The notes below the pieces were generated by a model. That model was not told where the DNA came from. It saw only the letters and a list, made by a program, of their open reading frames with translations, and searched no databases. Below are positions 32,183-43,544 of a stretch of 64,000 nucleotides of DNA, one piece after another. Source of the stretch: Kalaharituber pfeilii (Eukaryota > Ascomycota > Pezizomycetes > Pezizales > Pezizaceae); assembly GCA_015179045.1 (NCBI GenBank), contig WHUZ01000148.1, positions 16,189-80,188 of the forward strand, written 5' to 3'. The stretch's first letter is position 1, and every line of letters starts with the position of its first letter. Position numbers and translations under genes: made by a program.

Positions 32183-33722
32183 CTACACCATCGAAGAATC
32201 TGGCGGCGCCCCCCTGACTACAGCTGGAACAAGTATTCCCCATCCAGCTTTTCGCGTGAACACTGCAGTGCCAAATGTTGCCATCTCCTCTCTTTGGACA
32301 ACTGGGTCGAATCCAAGGGTATTAGTGCCCCTGGGGAGTGGAATATGGTTAAAGCGGTAGTCCCAAATTCTGCAGTCGACGGCAATGTCAGTATGTCAAG
32401 CCTGTTGTGGATAAAATATTCATGCGGTGAAATGTTGGAGGGAGACGAAACTTACGCTGCATATACTGCCCTGTAACTCCCAAAAGCCATCATCGTCCCA
32501 ATCAAAGCCCCCGCCAGACAATCATACCAATTATGAAACTCGTCAATGGTCAAGCTTGCTGCAATGAGGGTAGCTCCAAGCAACGGCGCAAATGTCACAG
32601 TCTGCTTCCACATCGTTGGGTGATAATTCGACCAAGTCTTGAGCTTTGCATTGAAATACAGAAAAAGGAAGACAAAACCTGCGAAGGCAGCGGTCGAGTG
32701 ACCGGAGGGGAAGGATTCCAATGCGTCGTTGATTTCCTTCTCATCTCCGGTGCAGATTTCACGCGTGTACATGATCTCGCGGAATCCATTACCAGTTTGA
32801 GGTCCTCCGTCCGCTGGAAGGCGAGGACGGCAGACGGTGAGAAAATGGGGGCGGAGACCGCCGATAAGCCATTTCAGGAAAACTTGGAATACGGCAGCCT
32901 AAATAAACCAGCGAGTTCTGCATGTAAGCATGTGATGCATTGTGAGAAACAAAATAGGGGAGCAAAGAGTATGGGGGGTAAGCACGTTAATAAGGCTATA
33001 CAGGGTTCCCAGTATGGCAGCATTGACGTCCCAAAAACTCCGGACCCGAATTTGAAAAAGGAGATAGAAAGCAAAGGGGATAAGTGATGAAAGAAGCGCT
33101 GAGGCGAAAATTGGGATAATCTATAACGTTGCAGATCAGTCTTTATCTGTTCAATTGAGGTTCGGAACTGAACGCGCGACGAATTCTGATGAAACAAGGG
33201 GAATTTCCCCAAGAGCGTATTGGAAACGCCAGTTTCGGGATGCGAAAAAGCTTACATTCCTCCGCAACGGGTATGCAAATTGCGGGTAGACCTTAATCCT
33301 GAATTAATAATTGTACCGTTGCAGTTACAGGGTTTGAAAAATTGAGCTTGGACTGGGGGCATACTAACCACTTCACCATCAGCATAATAGACAGGGAATG
33401 ACCTTGTTGGCGCTGGAGGAGCCATGTATACTCCTAAACCAACAGCACCCATCATCGCCATCCATAGTATATCAAACTATTCCGCCGTAGAACCAATGGA
33501 TTAGTGTTTTTGAGGCATTCGGAAGACATTGTTGCGACCACTTGACGAATAAGGACATACCCAAGTTTGCCGAAACCACTGCCCTAGAGTGGGACGGGAA
33601 TTGTACCATCGTTGATCAAATTGAGCAAGAGGGTCTGGAGAGCGGGAGTGGGACGATTTCCCTGGGTGGTGGAGATTGTGGTGGTGGTGGTGATGGCTGT
33701 GGTGTTGATGGCGACCAGACAT
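32183..33722 (-). CDS. PAP2-family membrane lipid phosphatase (haloperoxidase-like fold)
   Basis: A multi-exon minus-strand gene with plausible GT-AG splice sites throughout. It starts at ATG 33722 with a His-rich N-terminus (MSGRHQHHSHHHHHHNLHH). It continues through membrane segments (WMAMMGAVGLGVYMAP; IPIFASALLSSLIPFAFYLL). The phosphatase motifs are KWLIGGLRP (K-X6-RP), FPSGHS (PSGH), and SLTIDEFHNWYD, which fits SR-X5-H-X3-D except that Arg reads Leu. It ends after YRFNHIPLPR, with the stop at 32183. The family dephosphorylates lipid phosphates such as phosphatidate or diacylglycerol pyrophosphate in internal membranes; the substrate here is inferred only. The frame is intact across about six exons, so the gene is probably functional. 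Confidence 0.8.
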
Positions 33723-33829
33723 GATCTTGTAATTCAAAGAGAATTAGAAACAGCCCCACCTATTTCTGTCGGAGTTGTTGGGAGTGATAAGGGCTTCGAG
33801 AGCTCAGGGTACTGGTATTTTGAATGCTG

Positions 33830-34690
33830 AGGCTAAGTGAATGGGTTCATGGAAACTGTATAAATTCGTAGGGCATCTATTGCACCTAATTTCCCGGTTT
33901 TCAGGCATATTTAAAATCTCTTATTGATCGCCAAAAGCCTGGTTAAATGACGTACGTTATCCGTCGGTCCTCCTAGTCCCAGTTCCGGGATCGTTGAACC
34001 AAAAAGCTTGTTTTTCTTCGCAGAAATGCGCTTAGCGTTACCTGCATGCGCACAAGCTGGTGCAACTGGCGTAGTAAAAAAATTTTATTTTCATTTCATT
34101 TAATTTTTTCATTTCATTTACGAGAGAGCGACACGTTATGCTGGAAGAGTTGGGCTTGCGATGACTACTAGCAACGTCATGGTTTCCATCAACCTCCCAA
34201 CTAGCACGGTTGCCAGCAGGAAAAAAACCACTTCGGGTTGATCATCGTACCCGTTCTTGCGCTGTAAGAGGTATCTTGTTGCCCATTTACCAATCTATTG
34301 GGTCACCCCGTTCGCTCAGCCTCTATTCACAAGGGAGCGGAATAAAAATTACTTTACCTTACCATGCTATGGCGCTAAGCTGTGTTTGTATGTGTGCTTG
34401 CCAATCTTCAATAGTCGCTTGAATAGCTGGAGGATTAGAAAATACGGTAATAACCGGATTTTGCGAGCGGGTCAGAACACCGTCAAATGGACCAATCCGC
34501 CACATGTTGGACTGCATGTTTATTCATGCGGTAGCGTGCAAAATAGTGTGAAGCCTGGCGGAGACATCCGGCTCCAATATAGATCTATAGTAATGTCCCG
34601 GTCGGACATATCATAACCGATCCTATGCGACAGGTCGATCTCATCGAAGTTGGCTGACACTGTCGGATGCCATCCTACGATTTCTGCAGG
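33830..34690. other. intergenic DNA upstream of the PAP2 gene
   Basis: No gene recognised. Two ATTTCATTT-type iterations occur near 34085-34115, and a GTCCCGGTCGGACATATCAT phrase is shared with 31480. Confidence 0.3.
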
Positions 34691-34908
34691 CACAAAAATT
34701 GTCCTGCTTGTGCCAAGCAACGGTCTTTCCCGATGATTTTAAAAAATGGACATTCCAGAGGCATCACAGCTGTGTTTCGTCGTTGCTCCAAGGACCGAAT
34801 ATGCTTAATGTTCTCAATTTCTGCCATTTCAGCTTCGTTGTTGAGGCATTGTACACCAGCTGCAGACACGTTGCGCCAGACACCCCCACCAGGTATTGAA
34901 CGCCTTCC

Positions 34909-35236
34909 CTGCCATAGGCTGGTAGCCTGTGCACTAGGCACCTAAACCCACACAAAGTGCACCGCTACAACCTACTGCAGGACCAGGCACGTCCCCTTGC
35001 CGAGTGTACCTACCTGACCGTAGCCCACACCTCGCACACCGCACACTGCAACAGGCGACAAAGTTCTTGCAACGGCCGTACACCTTAGCTAGTTATGGTT
35101 TCCAACACCTATTTTACGTCTTCTATCCTTGGGGTTCATACCCAACTCACCAAGGGTTCCCGCGCCCTCCATATTATACACGTGTCCGTAGCCTGTATGC
35201 GGGTTAACGTCATCCCCCACCCCCCCCCCTCACAAA
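34909..35236 (+). mobile_element. family C LINE hairpin split by a 257-bp insertion
   Basis: The 5' half CCCTGCCATAGGCTGGTAGC (34909 onward) and the 3' half GTAGCCTGTATGCGGGTTAA (35188 onward) are separated by 34931-35187. GTAGCCTGT occurs on both sides (34922-34930 and 35188-35196), as a 9-bp target duplication would. The insert has no poly(A) and no obvious terminal inverted repeats. Part of it matches 31400-31445 inverted. The LINE tail itself has become C-rich rather than A-rich. Confidence 0.55.
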
Positions 35237-35370
35237 AAAGGTACACGTTGTCCATCTGGAACCTTCAGACCTAAAATCGCTGGTTTTTTTAGAGGTACAC
35301 CCCTCCCCTCTTGTCTGTAGCCCGCATGCAACAAACCTTATGGAGGAGACTACATTTTGCTCCGGAATTC

Positions 35371-37552
35371 CCGACCGAGTAGAAGCCAGGACCCTAAGAT
35401 TCAAAGACGAACCACTCAGTGACCCCCAACAGGACAGCAAATACCTAAGAGGCTCCCTACACCACCGGCACCCCCTCCCATTGGTGACACTTCCGACACT
35501 CCCCCAGGGACACCGACAGAGAAGAGTGGGAAAGGGTAATCGCCGAAGAGGAAGTCGAAGGATGGAAGACCGTCTACACAGACGGGAGCACAATGGACGA
35601 GACCACCGGCGCCGGCACACATCTGGGCACTCAGACCACAGTAAACGACGCGGAACTAATTGCGATGGGTGAAGCATTGACACAGCACGAAGGCGAGTTA
35701 TTGATAATAACAGACTCCAAAACAGCCATAGCCAAGATGAAGAAAATCGCCGGCGGAGACCCCACCCACGAGGGACCCGCGCAACTAGTGAGAGGCCGGT
35801 GGGAGGAGAGAGCAACACGAGGCTACCTGGACCTGGCGATAATGTGGGTGATATCCCACACGGGCATAAAAGGCAACACCGAAGCGGACAAAGCAGCCAA
35901 AATTGGAACCGCCCTGCAATATCAAGACGAAACAAGCACAGAGGCAGGAATGAGACAGCTCGCGAGGTCACGAAGAGCCGTGAACGAAACAGACTAGGAC
36001 TGAGCTACCGCCCACTACAACGCCTGGGGACCAGGGTCGCTACCCTAGCCGGCATACTGGGCAACAAAGGATTACGTCAATGGCGATACCAGTGGAGACC
36101 TTCGTCTACGGGGAGAGAGGCCGAGTCGAAGCCCGTACGCTGAGATTCCCACGGGAACAGATTCGAGATCCACAGCCTAACACAAAATACCTCCGGGGCA
36201 CGCTGGCCTATCGGGACCCCCTACCATTACACACATTCCCCATCCAACCGAGTGACCAAAGCCAAGAAGAATGGGAAGCAATGATACGGAGAGAAGAAGA
36301 GGAGGGGTGGGAGAGCGTGTACACCGATGGGAGTCGGATAGACAACTCTACGGGGGCGGGGACATACAGACAACAGACGGACCAAGCCTATTACCTAGGC
36401 AGACACAGCACGGTGAACGACGGGGAGATGATAGCCATCAGTCAGGCTCTCCAGCATGAGGGGAGATTCTGATCGTCACGGACTCCCGCACTGCGATATC
36501 CAGGTTGCAAAGGATAGCCAGAGGGGACCCGACGGTGGACGGAGGGTCACAGGCAGTGCGAGAACAGTGGGAGAAGAGAGTGACAGAAGGCAACCTGGAC
36601 CTGGCGATAACCTGGGTCAAAGGACACAAGGGAGTGAAGGGCAACACGGAGGCAGACAGGGCAGCCAAAATTGGCACAGCATTACAGTGCGAGGACGAGA
36701 TAGTGACGGAAGCAGGCATACGGCAGGAGGGGAGAGCTCTCAGAGCGGAGGAGAGAAACCGACTGAAGCTCACATACAGACCACTACAGGAACTAGACAA
36801 CCGCCGACTGGTGTCAACCCTGGCAGGCATTCTGGGGAACAAAGGACTCAAAGAATGGAGATACGGCATAGGCAAGGCGGAATCCCCGGAATGCCGATGG
36901 TGCGGGAAGGCTCCGGAAAACTTCACTCACATAGCCACAGACTGTCGCCTTGGAAAGAGAAAATAAAAAAAGGGGCGGACGGACTGAGGCAGCCGAAGGG
37001 GGGGGAAGTGGCCAAGGTCTTGGTGTGGGCAGGGAAGGATTGAGAACTGCCGGGTTGATATCCCTTATTTTCCTTTATTTATCTTTCTCTCTTATATTAT
37101 ATCAATTTACTTAAACATCGCCATAGCCCTCCGGGCGGCACGCGATTAATGAAATAAAAAAAAAAAAAAAAAAATGGCGATACCAGATCGCAAAAGCCGA
37201 CAGCCCGGAATGCAGATGGTGCGGCAAACGCCTAGAAAACACCGCCCACGTGCTCAACGAATGCGAAGTATGGAAACAGGAGGGGAGTCAGACCTAAACA
37301 ACTCCAAGACCGACGGCAAAGAAGACAGACTGGTGGAACTACTAGACTGGGTGGGAAGGGAATAGCGAAATCTCCTCGCGGGGACAAACTGGTGGAACGG
37401 TTGGAATGGGAAGGACGAGATTAGACATGAGACCTCACTACTTTTTCTTTTCTTTTTCCGTTTATTTCCTTATTTCCTTTATTACATATGTGACTAAACA
37501 TCGCCATAGCCCTCAGGGCGGCATGCGATTAATGACAAAAAAAAAAAAAAAA
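35371..37552 (+). mobile_element. 5'-truncated LINE A, interrupted by LINE B
   Basis: Flanked by GCTCCGGAATTC at 35359-35370 and 37553-37564. Parts 35371-36092 and 37187-37552 form one element of about 1.09 kb. It encodes the end of ORF2: RNase H (VNDAELIAMGEAL, GELLIITDSKTA, SHTGIKGNTEADKAAK at 35593-35997), the RPLQRLG region, a knuckle now frameshifted, and a 3' UTR ending in the family A hairpin (CATCGCCATAGCCCTCAGGG...GCATGCGATTAATGA) and poly(A). No RT or endonuclease is present, so it is a dead copy. Confidence 0.85.
36093..37173 (+). mobile_element. 5'-truncated LINE B nested inside LINE A
   Basis: Flanked by ATGGCGATACCAG at 36080-36092 and 37174-37186, which splits LINE A. It encodes the same C-terminal part of ORF2: WESVYTDGSRID, TVNDGEMIAISQAL, then after a frameshift near 36470 the frame 36505-36966 with VKGHKGVKGNTEADRAAK and the CCHC-like knuckle CRWCGKAPENFTHIATDC. 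The 3' end is the family A hairpin (CATCGCCATAGCCCTCCGGG...GCACGCGATTAATGA) plus poly(A). Length is 1081 bp, nearly equal to LINE A. Confidence 0.85.
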
Positions 37553-37564
37553 GCTCCGGAATTC

Positions 37565-38986
37565 GCTAGACAACGCAATCAATGTTCCAGAGCCCCAATA
37601 AACTATTGGACAAACTTTAAACAGTGAAAGCGATAAAAGGCAATGCATGTGGCAGTAGTGTACTGTGGGAGGGATCAACGAGGAAAGTTCAACGAAGGGG
37701 GATAAGAACAACGAAAAGGTAAAAGGACTAGAGATCGGGATGTAAGACGAAGACCGGTTTACTATATCTTAAGAGCATGACGGAACAACTGTAAGACTGA
37801 ACAGAATAATTGATCTAGTTATATTGTGGCTCTCAGTGACGACGATGATGATGATGATCTGAGGAGGCTCCCTCCCCTCCCTCAAGAAATACTCGTAACT
37901 AATTGGTACCCCCTTCCATTTTGGGTAGTTACGTCCCCCCAGGCCTTCACCCACCATAGCACTTGAGATGCCAAGATTCCCACAGTACGTACAAAGAGGA
38001 ATTCTAACTTGTGTTGTCTGATAAAAATTAGCTACATAAGGAATTGTTATGTGAGGTTATCGGAAAGGTGGTACAACAGGTGCGCCGAGGTGGGAGAGGC
38101 GGCGGAGAAGGTTGAAAGAGAGATGACAGAGAGTAGGTAGGAGAGACAGTGGTGAGTTAGCCTGGTCAGTCTCAGAACAGGCCGCTGCTGCTCCGAGAAG
38201 CCGACCTTAGAGTAATTATCTGTCAATTGTGTTATTCGCTATCAATGTACGAGGGTTGGAGATGGTATCGGCGGAGGTTAGAGAGCCGGGAGAGGACGTA
38301 GTGAGAGAGTCTGTTACAGGGCCTCTTGAAGAGACTTCCGAAGAGGCGGAGTTACGGAGGGGTATTGGACAACAGGCAGCGGTCAGCAACCTCGCGCTCA
38401 GCCGTTGTTAGGTAGTTAGACGGGGTACCGGTGACTGCCAAGTCACAGCCGCTGGAGGCAAAATACATGTACTTGACACGTAAAGCGTGTGGGAATGCGG
38501 GAGATGCGGCGGAAGTAGTTATGAGAGCACCGTAACAGCGAGAGTGGGCCTGGGGGGTAGCAACAGAACCAGTGGTCGGAGACTCGACAGGACGCAACAG
38601 AAGGGAGAGGTAGGATAGGCAGGTGCCAGGAAAGAGATGACGCGAGATCCAATGAGGAGGTTCCACTTGTGGGAGATGCGGGGATGACAGAAAGGCTCTG
38701 ATCTGGGTGCACAGCAGATGGAGAGGGGAGAGGAGGGCATGCAGTAGGAACAAGCTTGTAGGCCAGAGATGGTGGCTAAGAGGATGGGAGTTGCCTGCTT
38801 TTCGAACTTACTTACACCTTGGTTGAAATGGAATATTGTTGTCTCTGCTCATGGAGACTCAGCAAAAGCGCCATGGGAAGGTATATAGTACGAGGATCCC
38901 CTTTCTGAGCTGGTGCAGAGGGGTGTCCAGCGCCTTATGCAATAGGATGGACTGTACAGTAATACTCCGGTTACTGTAAAATTGTG
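37565..38986. other. 1.4 kb without a recognised gene
   Basis: Open stretches on the minus strand between 38352 and 38753 overlap in three frames, have low-complexity Ser/Pro/Leu content and no domain. A short GATGATGATGATGAT run lies near 37845. Nothing further supported. Confidence 0.35.
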
Positions 38987-38999
38987 AATTGAACGATTA

Positions 39000-39602
39000 T
39001 TTTTTTTTTTTTTTTTTAATATCAATACTCGCGTGCCGCCCTATGGGCTATGGCGAGGTCTAGTTACATCAAAACAAAGTACAAGTAAGGAACAATAGAA
39101 GTAAATCCCCCGGGGCTAACCCCTCGCCCATTCCAAAATTCCTATCACTCCCGAAGGCCCTCCCCTTCATCTTGGTCACCCAAGGGTCTGCACAATCCAT
39201 CCTCACCCCTTGGGCATCTCTGCTTCCAGACTCTACATTGAGACAATATGTGAAGGGTCGTTTCTTCAGCCTCGCCGCACCACCGGCATTCCGGGCTGTC
39301 AGCTGTGCCGACCTTGAATTTCCAGCGCCGGAGGCCCTTGCCTCCAAGGATGCCAGCTAGCGTTGCGACCCTATTGCCTAGTCTGCGTAGTGGCCTATAT
39401 GACATATGCAGTCTGTTTCTTTCGGCCGCTCTCCTTGCTTTGGCCTCTTGTTTCATCCCGTCCTCCGTGACAATCTCGTTTTGATATGGCAGCTGTGTAC
39501 CAACCTTGGCTGCTCGATCTGCTTCGGTGTTACCTGGGATTCCTTTATGACCTTTGACCCACATTACCGCTATGTCAAGGTCGCCCCTTTCGTTTCTCCG
39601 GT
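39000..39602 (-). mobile_element. 5'-truncated LINE, 603 bp, family A tail
   Basis: Flanked by AATTGAACGATTA at 38987-38999 and 39603-39615. On the minus strand 39564-39145 is one open frame: WVKGHKGIPGNTEADRAAK (end of RNase H), RPLRRLGNRVATLAGILG, and the knuckle CRWCGEAEETTLHILSQC. It is followed by the 3' UTR, hairpin CTCGCCATAGCCCATAGGGC...GCACGCGAG and poly(A). The frame is intact to its end, so this is a young copy. Confidence 0.9.
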
Positions 39603-39775
39603 AATTGAACGATTAGTTCATAGTGTACGGGGGTAGGTCTTTTAAGGGTTACCTTCAACGTTTAGACATTATAGCAAGGGGGAACTAGTGCTGAAGGACA
39701 TACCGTGAGACTCGCCTGCCCGGAGAGGTCCCGCAAGGAAGTGATGTGTCCGGTCCCTGCTTAGTGTCCCTTCCG

Positions 39776-39856
39776 ATCCGCCAATGCTTTATGTTTCCAT
39801 CCACTCCATCACTGCTACGAAGGGGTCTCCTTGCTCTTGACCCGAGTTGTCCTGTT
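39776..39856 (-). pseudogene. short LINE fragment
   Basis: It shares GACAACTCGGGTCAAGAGCA and the following GAGACCCC and ATGGAGTGGATGGAAAC blocks with 24390-24545 on the minus strand. No ends or duplications seen. Confidence 0.4.
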
Positions 39857-39945
39857 CGCAGCATTGTGAATATAGAATTTGTTAGAGTGAAGGATAAGTA
39901 GATGCAGAATCAACTGCCCTTAGTAGACGTACTATCGCCCTGGAC

Positions 39946-41430
39946 AGGCTTCTTAGAAGATAACCCGAATCTCACTGCACCCTGGAGTTTTTTTTTTTTT
40001 TTTTTTTTTTATTCACGTAACCCGCATACAGGCTATCAGCCTATGGCAGGGACCCATATACCCGGGCCAGGTTTGGAACACCTAACTCTGCCTTCTCATT
40101 GCCTTCTATCCCTACGTGGGCCTTGACCCATGCCAGCTTCACTGCATCCGCCTCCCTTAACCTTTGCCGCCTCTCTGCAATCAGCTCTATCACCCGTGCT
40201 AGATCTGCAGTCCTTGCCTTGCCAGTTTTTCCTGCTTTCTGGACTGCACTGATAGCTGCCTGAGAGTCTGCGAGTAGTAGCACTTTTTCACTGCCATCAA
40301 CTGCTTTAAGGGCACTCTTCATTCCTGAGACCTCGCCGTCCCACACAGTTGCTTTTGTCCCTACCCACCGGGACCCTTCGGACTCACCTGCTACCACCTG
40401 CCTCCAGCACCATCCGCCACCAACACCGCCTTCCTCACTGCGGCTGCCATCTGTGAAAATAGCTACCGAGTCACTCTTAGCCTCAGTGATGGCCTTTCCC
40501 CATTTGGCTGGGGTGTCTTCTGCACCCTGGAGTAATCATCTGCATTATCTTTGCTTTTGCACATTCCTCTCTGTCACACATGCACTTTACTCCGATTTGC
40601 TGTAGACGTGAAGTACCGCAGAATACCTTGCTCAGCTTCGTACTGTTCTGGGGCAGAGATGCCTGTTGCACGCACTGTGCAAAAGGCTCTCGAGTAACTT
40701 CCCATTCAATGTTCCACAGATTGTTCTCACATGTTTGCAATTCATGCATTCATCAGGTGACGTTTTGCTTGCACTTTGGATATCCGTACTGTAGTCATGT
40801 AAGTCAAGATTCCACTCAGACACCCAGAGTGGCCTTGGCAAAATAGGCAGTCATTCTGCATCGGCAATATCAAATCCCCAATTCCGTTACAGAAAATGAA
40901 TTCTCGGTTGAGTGACTTCCAGGCATTGGATGATGGGAACTTCGCGCATTGGACTTCCTTGAGCTCAAAACATCTGTCTAGAATGATATTATGCAGCTCA
41001 ATGCCAACAATCCCTCCTTCGACCAATTTTGAATCGGCCATACCCTCGATGAACAGGGCATTTGCGGTTGCTGTTTTTTGCCAAATTCGCTGTACAATAT
41101 CCTCTATCATTATCTCAGGCTGGCCACCTTTCGTAAAGCAAAAGTCTGGAGATCTTAGGATGTGTCGGATGCTCGCTTCAACCTCCTCTACTTTATACAG
41201 TTCGGAACTGTAAAATGGATAGGGCTCATCGTATCCATGGCCATGCAGGTAGCTCACCACTGCGAAAATGAGAAAGTCCCAATGCAGGAACAAACCAAGA
41301 TTGGCCGCTCTTGGTGTCAAAGACAATAAAATACTTTTTTGAGGCCTCATTCAGGATCCCAGGAAGGCTCGATGAGGCGCTAAATGCTGCACGGCAAGGG
41401 AATTGTTTGTGCAAGGTCTTTTTGTGAGGA
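39946..41430 (-). pseudogene. fungal gene fragment of unknown family, C-terminus hit by a LINE
   Basis: Minus-strand coding pieces are 41414-41260 (SLPGILNEASKKYFIVFD, SWFVPAL), 41230-40742 (YLHGHGYDEPYPFYSSELYK, ALFIEGMADSKLVEGGIVG), and 40749-40520 (CMCDREECAKAKIMQMITPG). Frame changes near 41255 and 40745 are either introns that I cannot place or decay. The LINE at 39988-40519 entered a few codons before the original stop. Across the empty site the frame would run ITPGCSEIRVIF then stop at about 39946. Similar phrases are, to my memory, common in fungal proteins of unknown function, but I cannot name the family. Confidence 0.45.
39988..40519 (-). mobile_element. 5'-truncated LINE, 532 bp, family C tail
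   Basis: Flanked by CTGCACCCTGGAG at 39975-39987 and 40520-40532. The minus-strand frame 40397-40041 is an RNase H of a different LINE lineage (TKATVWDGEVSGMKSAL, LLLADSQAAISAV, LAWVKAHVGIEGNEKA). It runs directly into the family C 3' end CCCTGCCATAGGCTGATAGC...TATGCGGGTTACGTGAAT and poly(A). The RNase H is close to the 3' hairpin, with almost no 3' UTR. Confidence 0.9.
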
Positions 41431-41439
41431 CTGAAGGTG

Positions 41440-42170
41440 AAGTTTAAGGAGAGCTACGGAAGGCTCATCTGCATTGTATTAAGGATGGGTGTTCTCCATA
41501 CAGCAGTTTTGACGCCTTCAGCGAGCGTTCCAGCTCTCACTGCTGCACTTACGCTGAATTTTCGCCTTTCATTTTTGTTTTTCTTTCATTTATTATTCTT
41601 TCTTTCTTTCTTTGTATTTTTTTTTCCCTTTTTTCGTGTTTGTGGGTTAGAAACTTCCATTTTGCAACTGGAATTATAATGTTTAAGGTATTATTTCTCA
41701 TATAAAAAATCCTGATTGCTGCTCTCAATGCCTCTCATTTATGTGACGAACCTATAGGCTTCATAAAAGTAGCAGGTTTTTGTATAGGGTGCCGGATAAC
41801 CAAGATAATATATTTCAATGTTGCACTACAATCCTGCTGCGGAGGTAGAATCCTATATGGTACTATTATTCTATACCCTGAATCATCGTCAGTTCAAGTT
41901 ATAAGTTAATCAGGGCACTTTGCTTAGTAATTTTAAATCCTATACGGAGTGTAAAAGTTCTGTTAGTCATGTCTACTTTTGTTTGAACCCCCTGTCCGGT
42001 GGCGCGAGTACTCCTACCCCTGCGTACTCTACCCCTGTGTGTCTCTTGAGTTGTAGTCAAGCCGAGACACAAAGATTAAATCTGCCCCTGTGTTTTCACC
42101 CACTTTGTGTGCATACTTCACTCGGCACTTTCATTGAAAAAAAGGCGTGATCCATATAGGACCTCAAGCT
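41440..42170. other. upstream region of the NLR gene
   Basis: A pyrimidine-rich tract (TTTCTTTCTTTCTTTG near 41605) and AT-rich DNA. A similar tract occurs at 55850-55920. No gene recognised. Confidence 0.35.
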
Positions 42171-42827
42171 ACAATGTCTACCAAGCGAACTACGAAAAAA
42201 TCACCCGCACTGCTACTTCCAACTCAGGATGGTCAAAAAGCTTCTACTGCAAAAGCCCGCAAGCGCGACAAACTTTTTGGTGTCTTTAGCTCAAGATCAA
42301 GTTCACAAAATAATTCACCAAACGCGAACGCGAACACGAACGTTAAAAGTGTCCCCGATTCAACCATGCAGCCGGGGGATAAACTTGCCCCCAAACAGGG
42401 AGTATCACAAGATCTATGGGTAAAAGCATTTGAGAGTCTTCCCATGGAATGCAAGTGTGTCTTGGAGAAAGCAGGAATAAAATTCGAAACACTTTCTGGT
42501 AAAGGGGAAATTTTGGATGAGCTTCTGAAGATCACCAAAGACGCCCAGGCCAAATGTGAAGCAGAACGTTGGAAATTCAAATCGGGGAAAGGGAAATATG
42601 TTTCCGATCAAAGGCGGAAGCAATAATAGGCTGGATTGAAAAATTCAAGCATATAGGAGATATAGTAACACAATTTGATCCAGTACATACTGCCTTGCCA
42701 TGGGCGGGAGTGCGATTTATCTTAACGGTTTGAATCCTGTTTTTCCTCAACTATTATATGAGCCAGCTTACTCCGCATACTCCTCTCATATTCCTGCCAT
42801 ACACTCCTGAATTATGATACCCCACTG

Positions 42828-42878
42828 TGCCCTGCCATGGCAAACAGCTGCAAGCGGGGTTACGTGAAAAAAAAAAAA
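42828..42878 (+). mobile_element. hairpin-tail retroposon, family B (51 bp), in an NLR intron
   Basis: Flanked by ATGATACCCCACTG at 42814-42827 and 42879-42892. It is TG then CCCTGCCATGGCAAACAGC, TGCAAGCGGGGTTACGTG and 13-14 A. It lies between RFIL and DLISGQ coding blocks, inside a likely intron of about 260 bp. Confidence 0.9.
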
Positions 42879-43544
42879 ATGATACCCCACTGCCCCAATC
42901 GCCGCTTTATACATTTTGTCTTTGGTTAACCTCTAATCATGCTCGCTTGGATCTTTGGACTAATATCTAAATGAAACTGTCTGCTGCAGATTTGATCAGT
43001 GGGCAAGAGAATATGGCAGCTGCTGTTGTTGGGGTAGAGCGAGTTACTATACTAGTAAGTCGTTGTGCGGTATATGAACAACTATACCTCACTTCGGAGG
43101 TAGTTCCAACAGCGGAGAGAGCCATAGAAAGCCTCCGCAGAGCATTGCTGGACTTATATACAGCTATCCTGACTGTCCTGAGCGTAATGATAACATTTTT
43201 CACGAATGGTCTTGGTATGGCAAGTCGTCGCTCTCATCCTCAGAGGACAATTGAGTAAGATAAGGGTTAACCTCAAAATGCCAAAATCAGGGCAACATAC
43301 TCGGGAAGACTTGAAAAATCCAGGAGGGTTGTTGGAGAAAATAAGCTTGCTTGACGCGGGAGAGTCGGCAGTAAATATAGCAGCTGATACCGTGGAGAAG
43401 TGCTGTAAGAAATCAATCCCTTAGCATTAGCATTGCGAACGTCTAAGGGCAAACTGACGTTAACTCAGATCACGAGAATGCAAGAATTATCAATCAGAGT
43501 TAGACAGAATTCCGTCCCTAAATATGGATGACTGCGTTCTTGCT

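Noticed and set aside
35210..35971. 253-codon minus-strand ORF
   Set aside because: It is the antisense of the LINE A RNase H region; the sense strand carries the recognisable domain.
38352..38753. 133-codon minus-strand ORF and overlapping frames
   Set aside because: Three overlapping frames of low-complexity composition, no domain, no splice or neighbour support.
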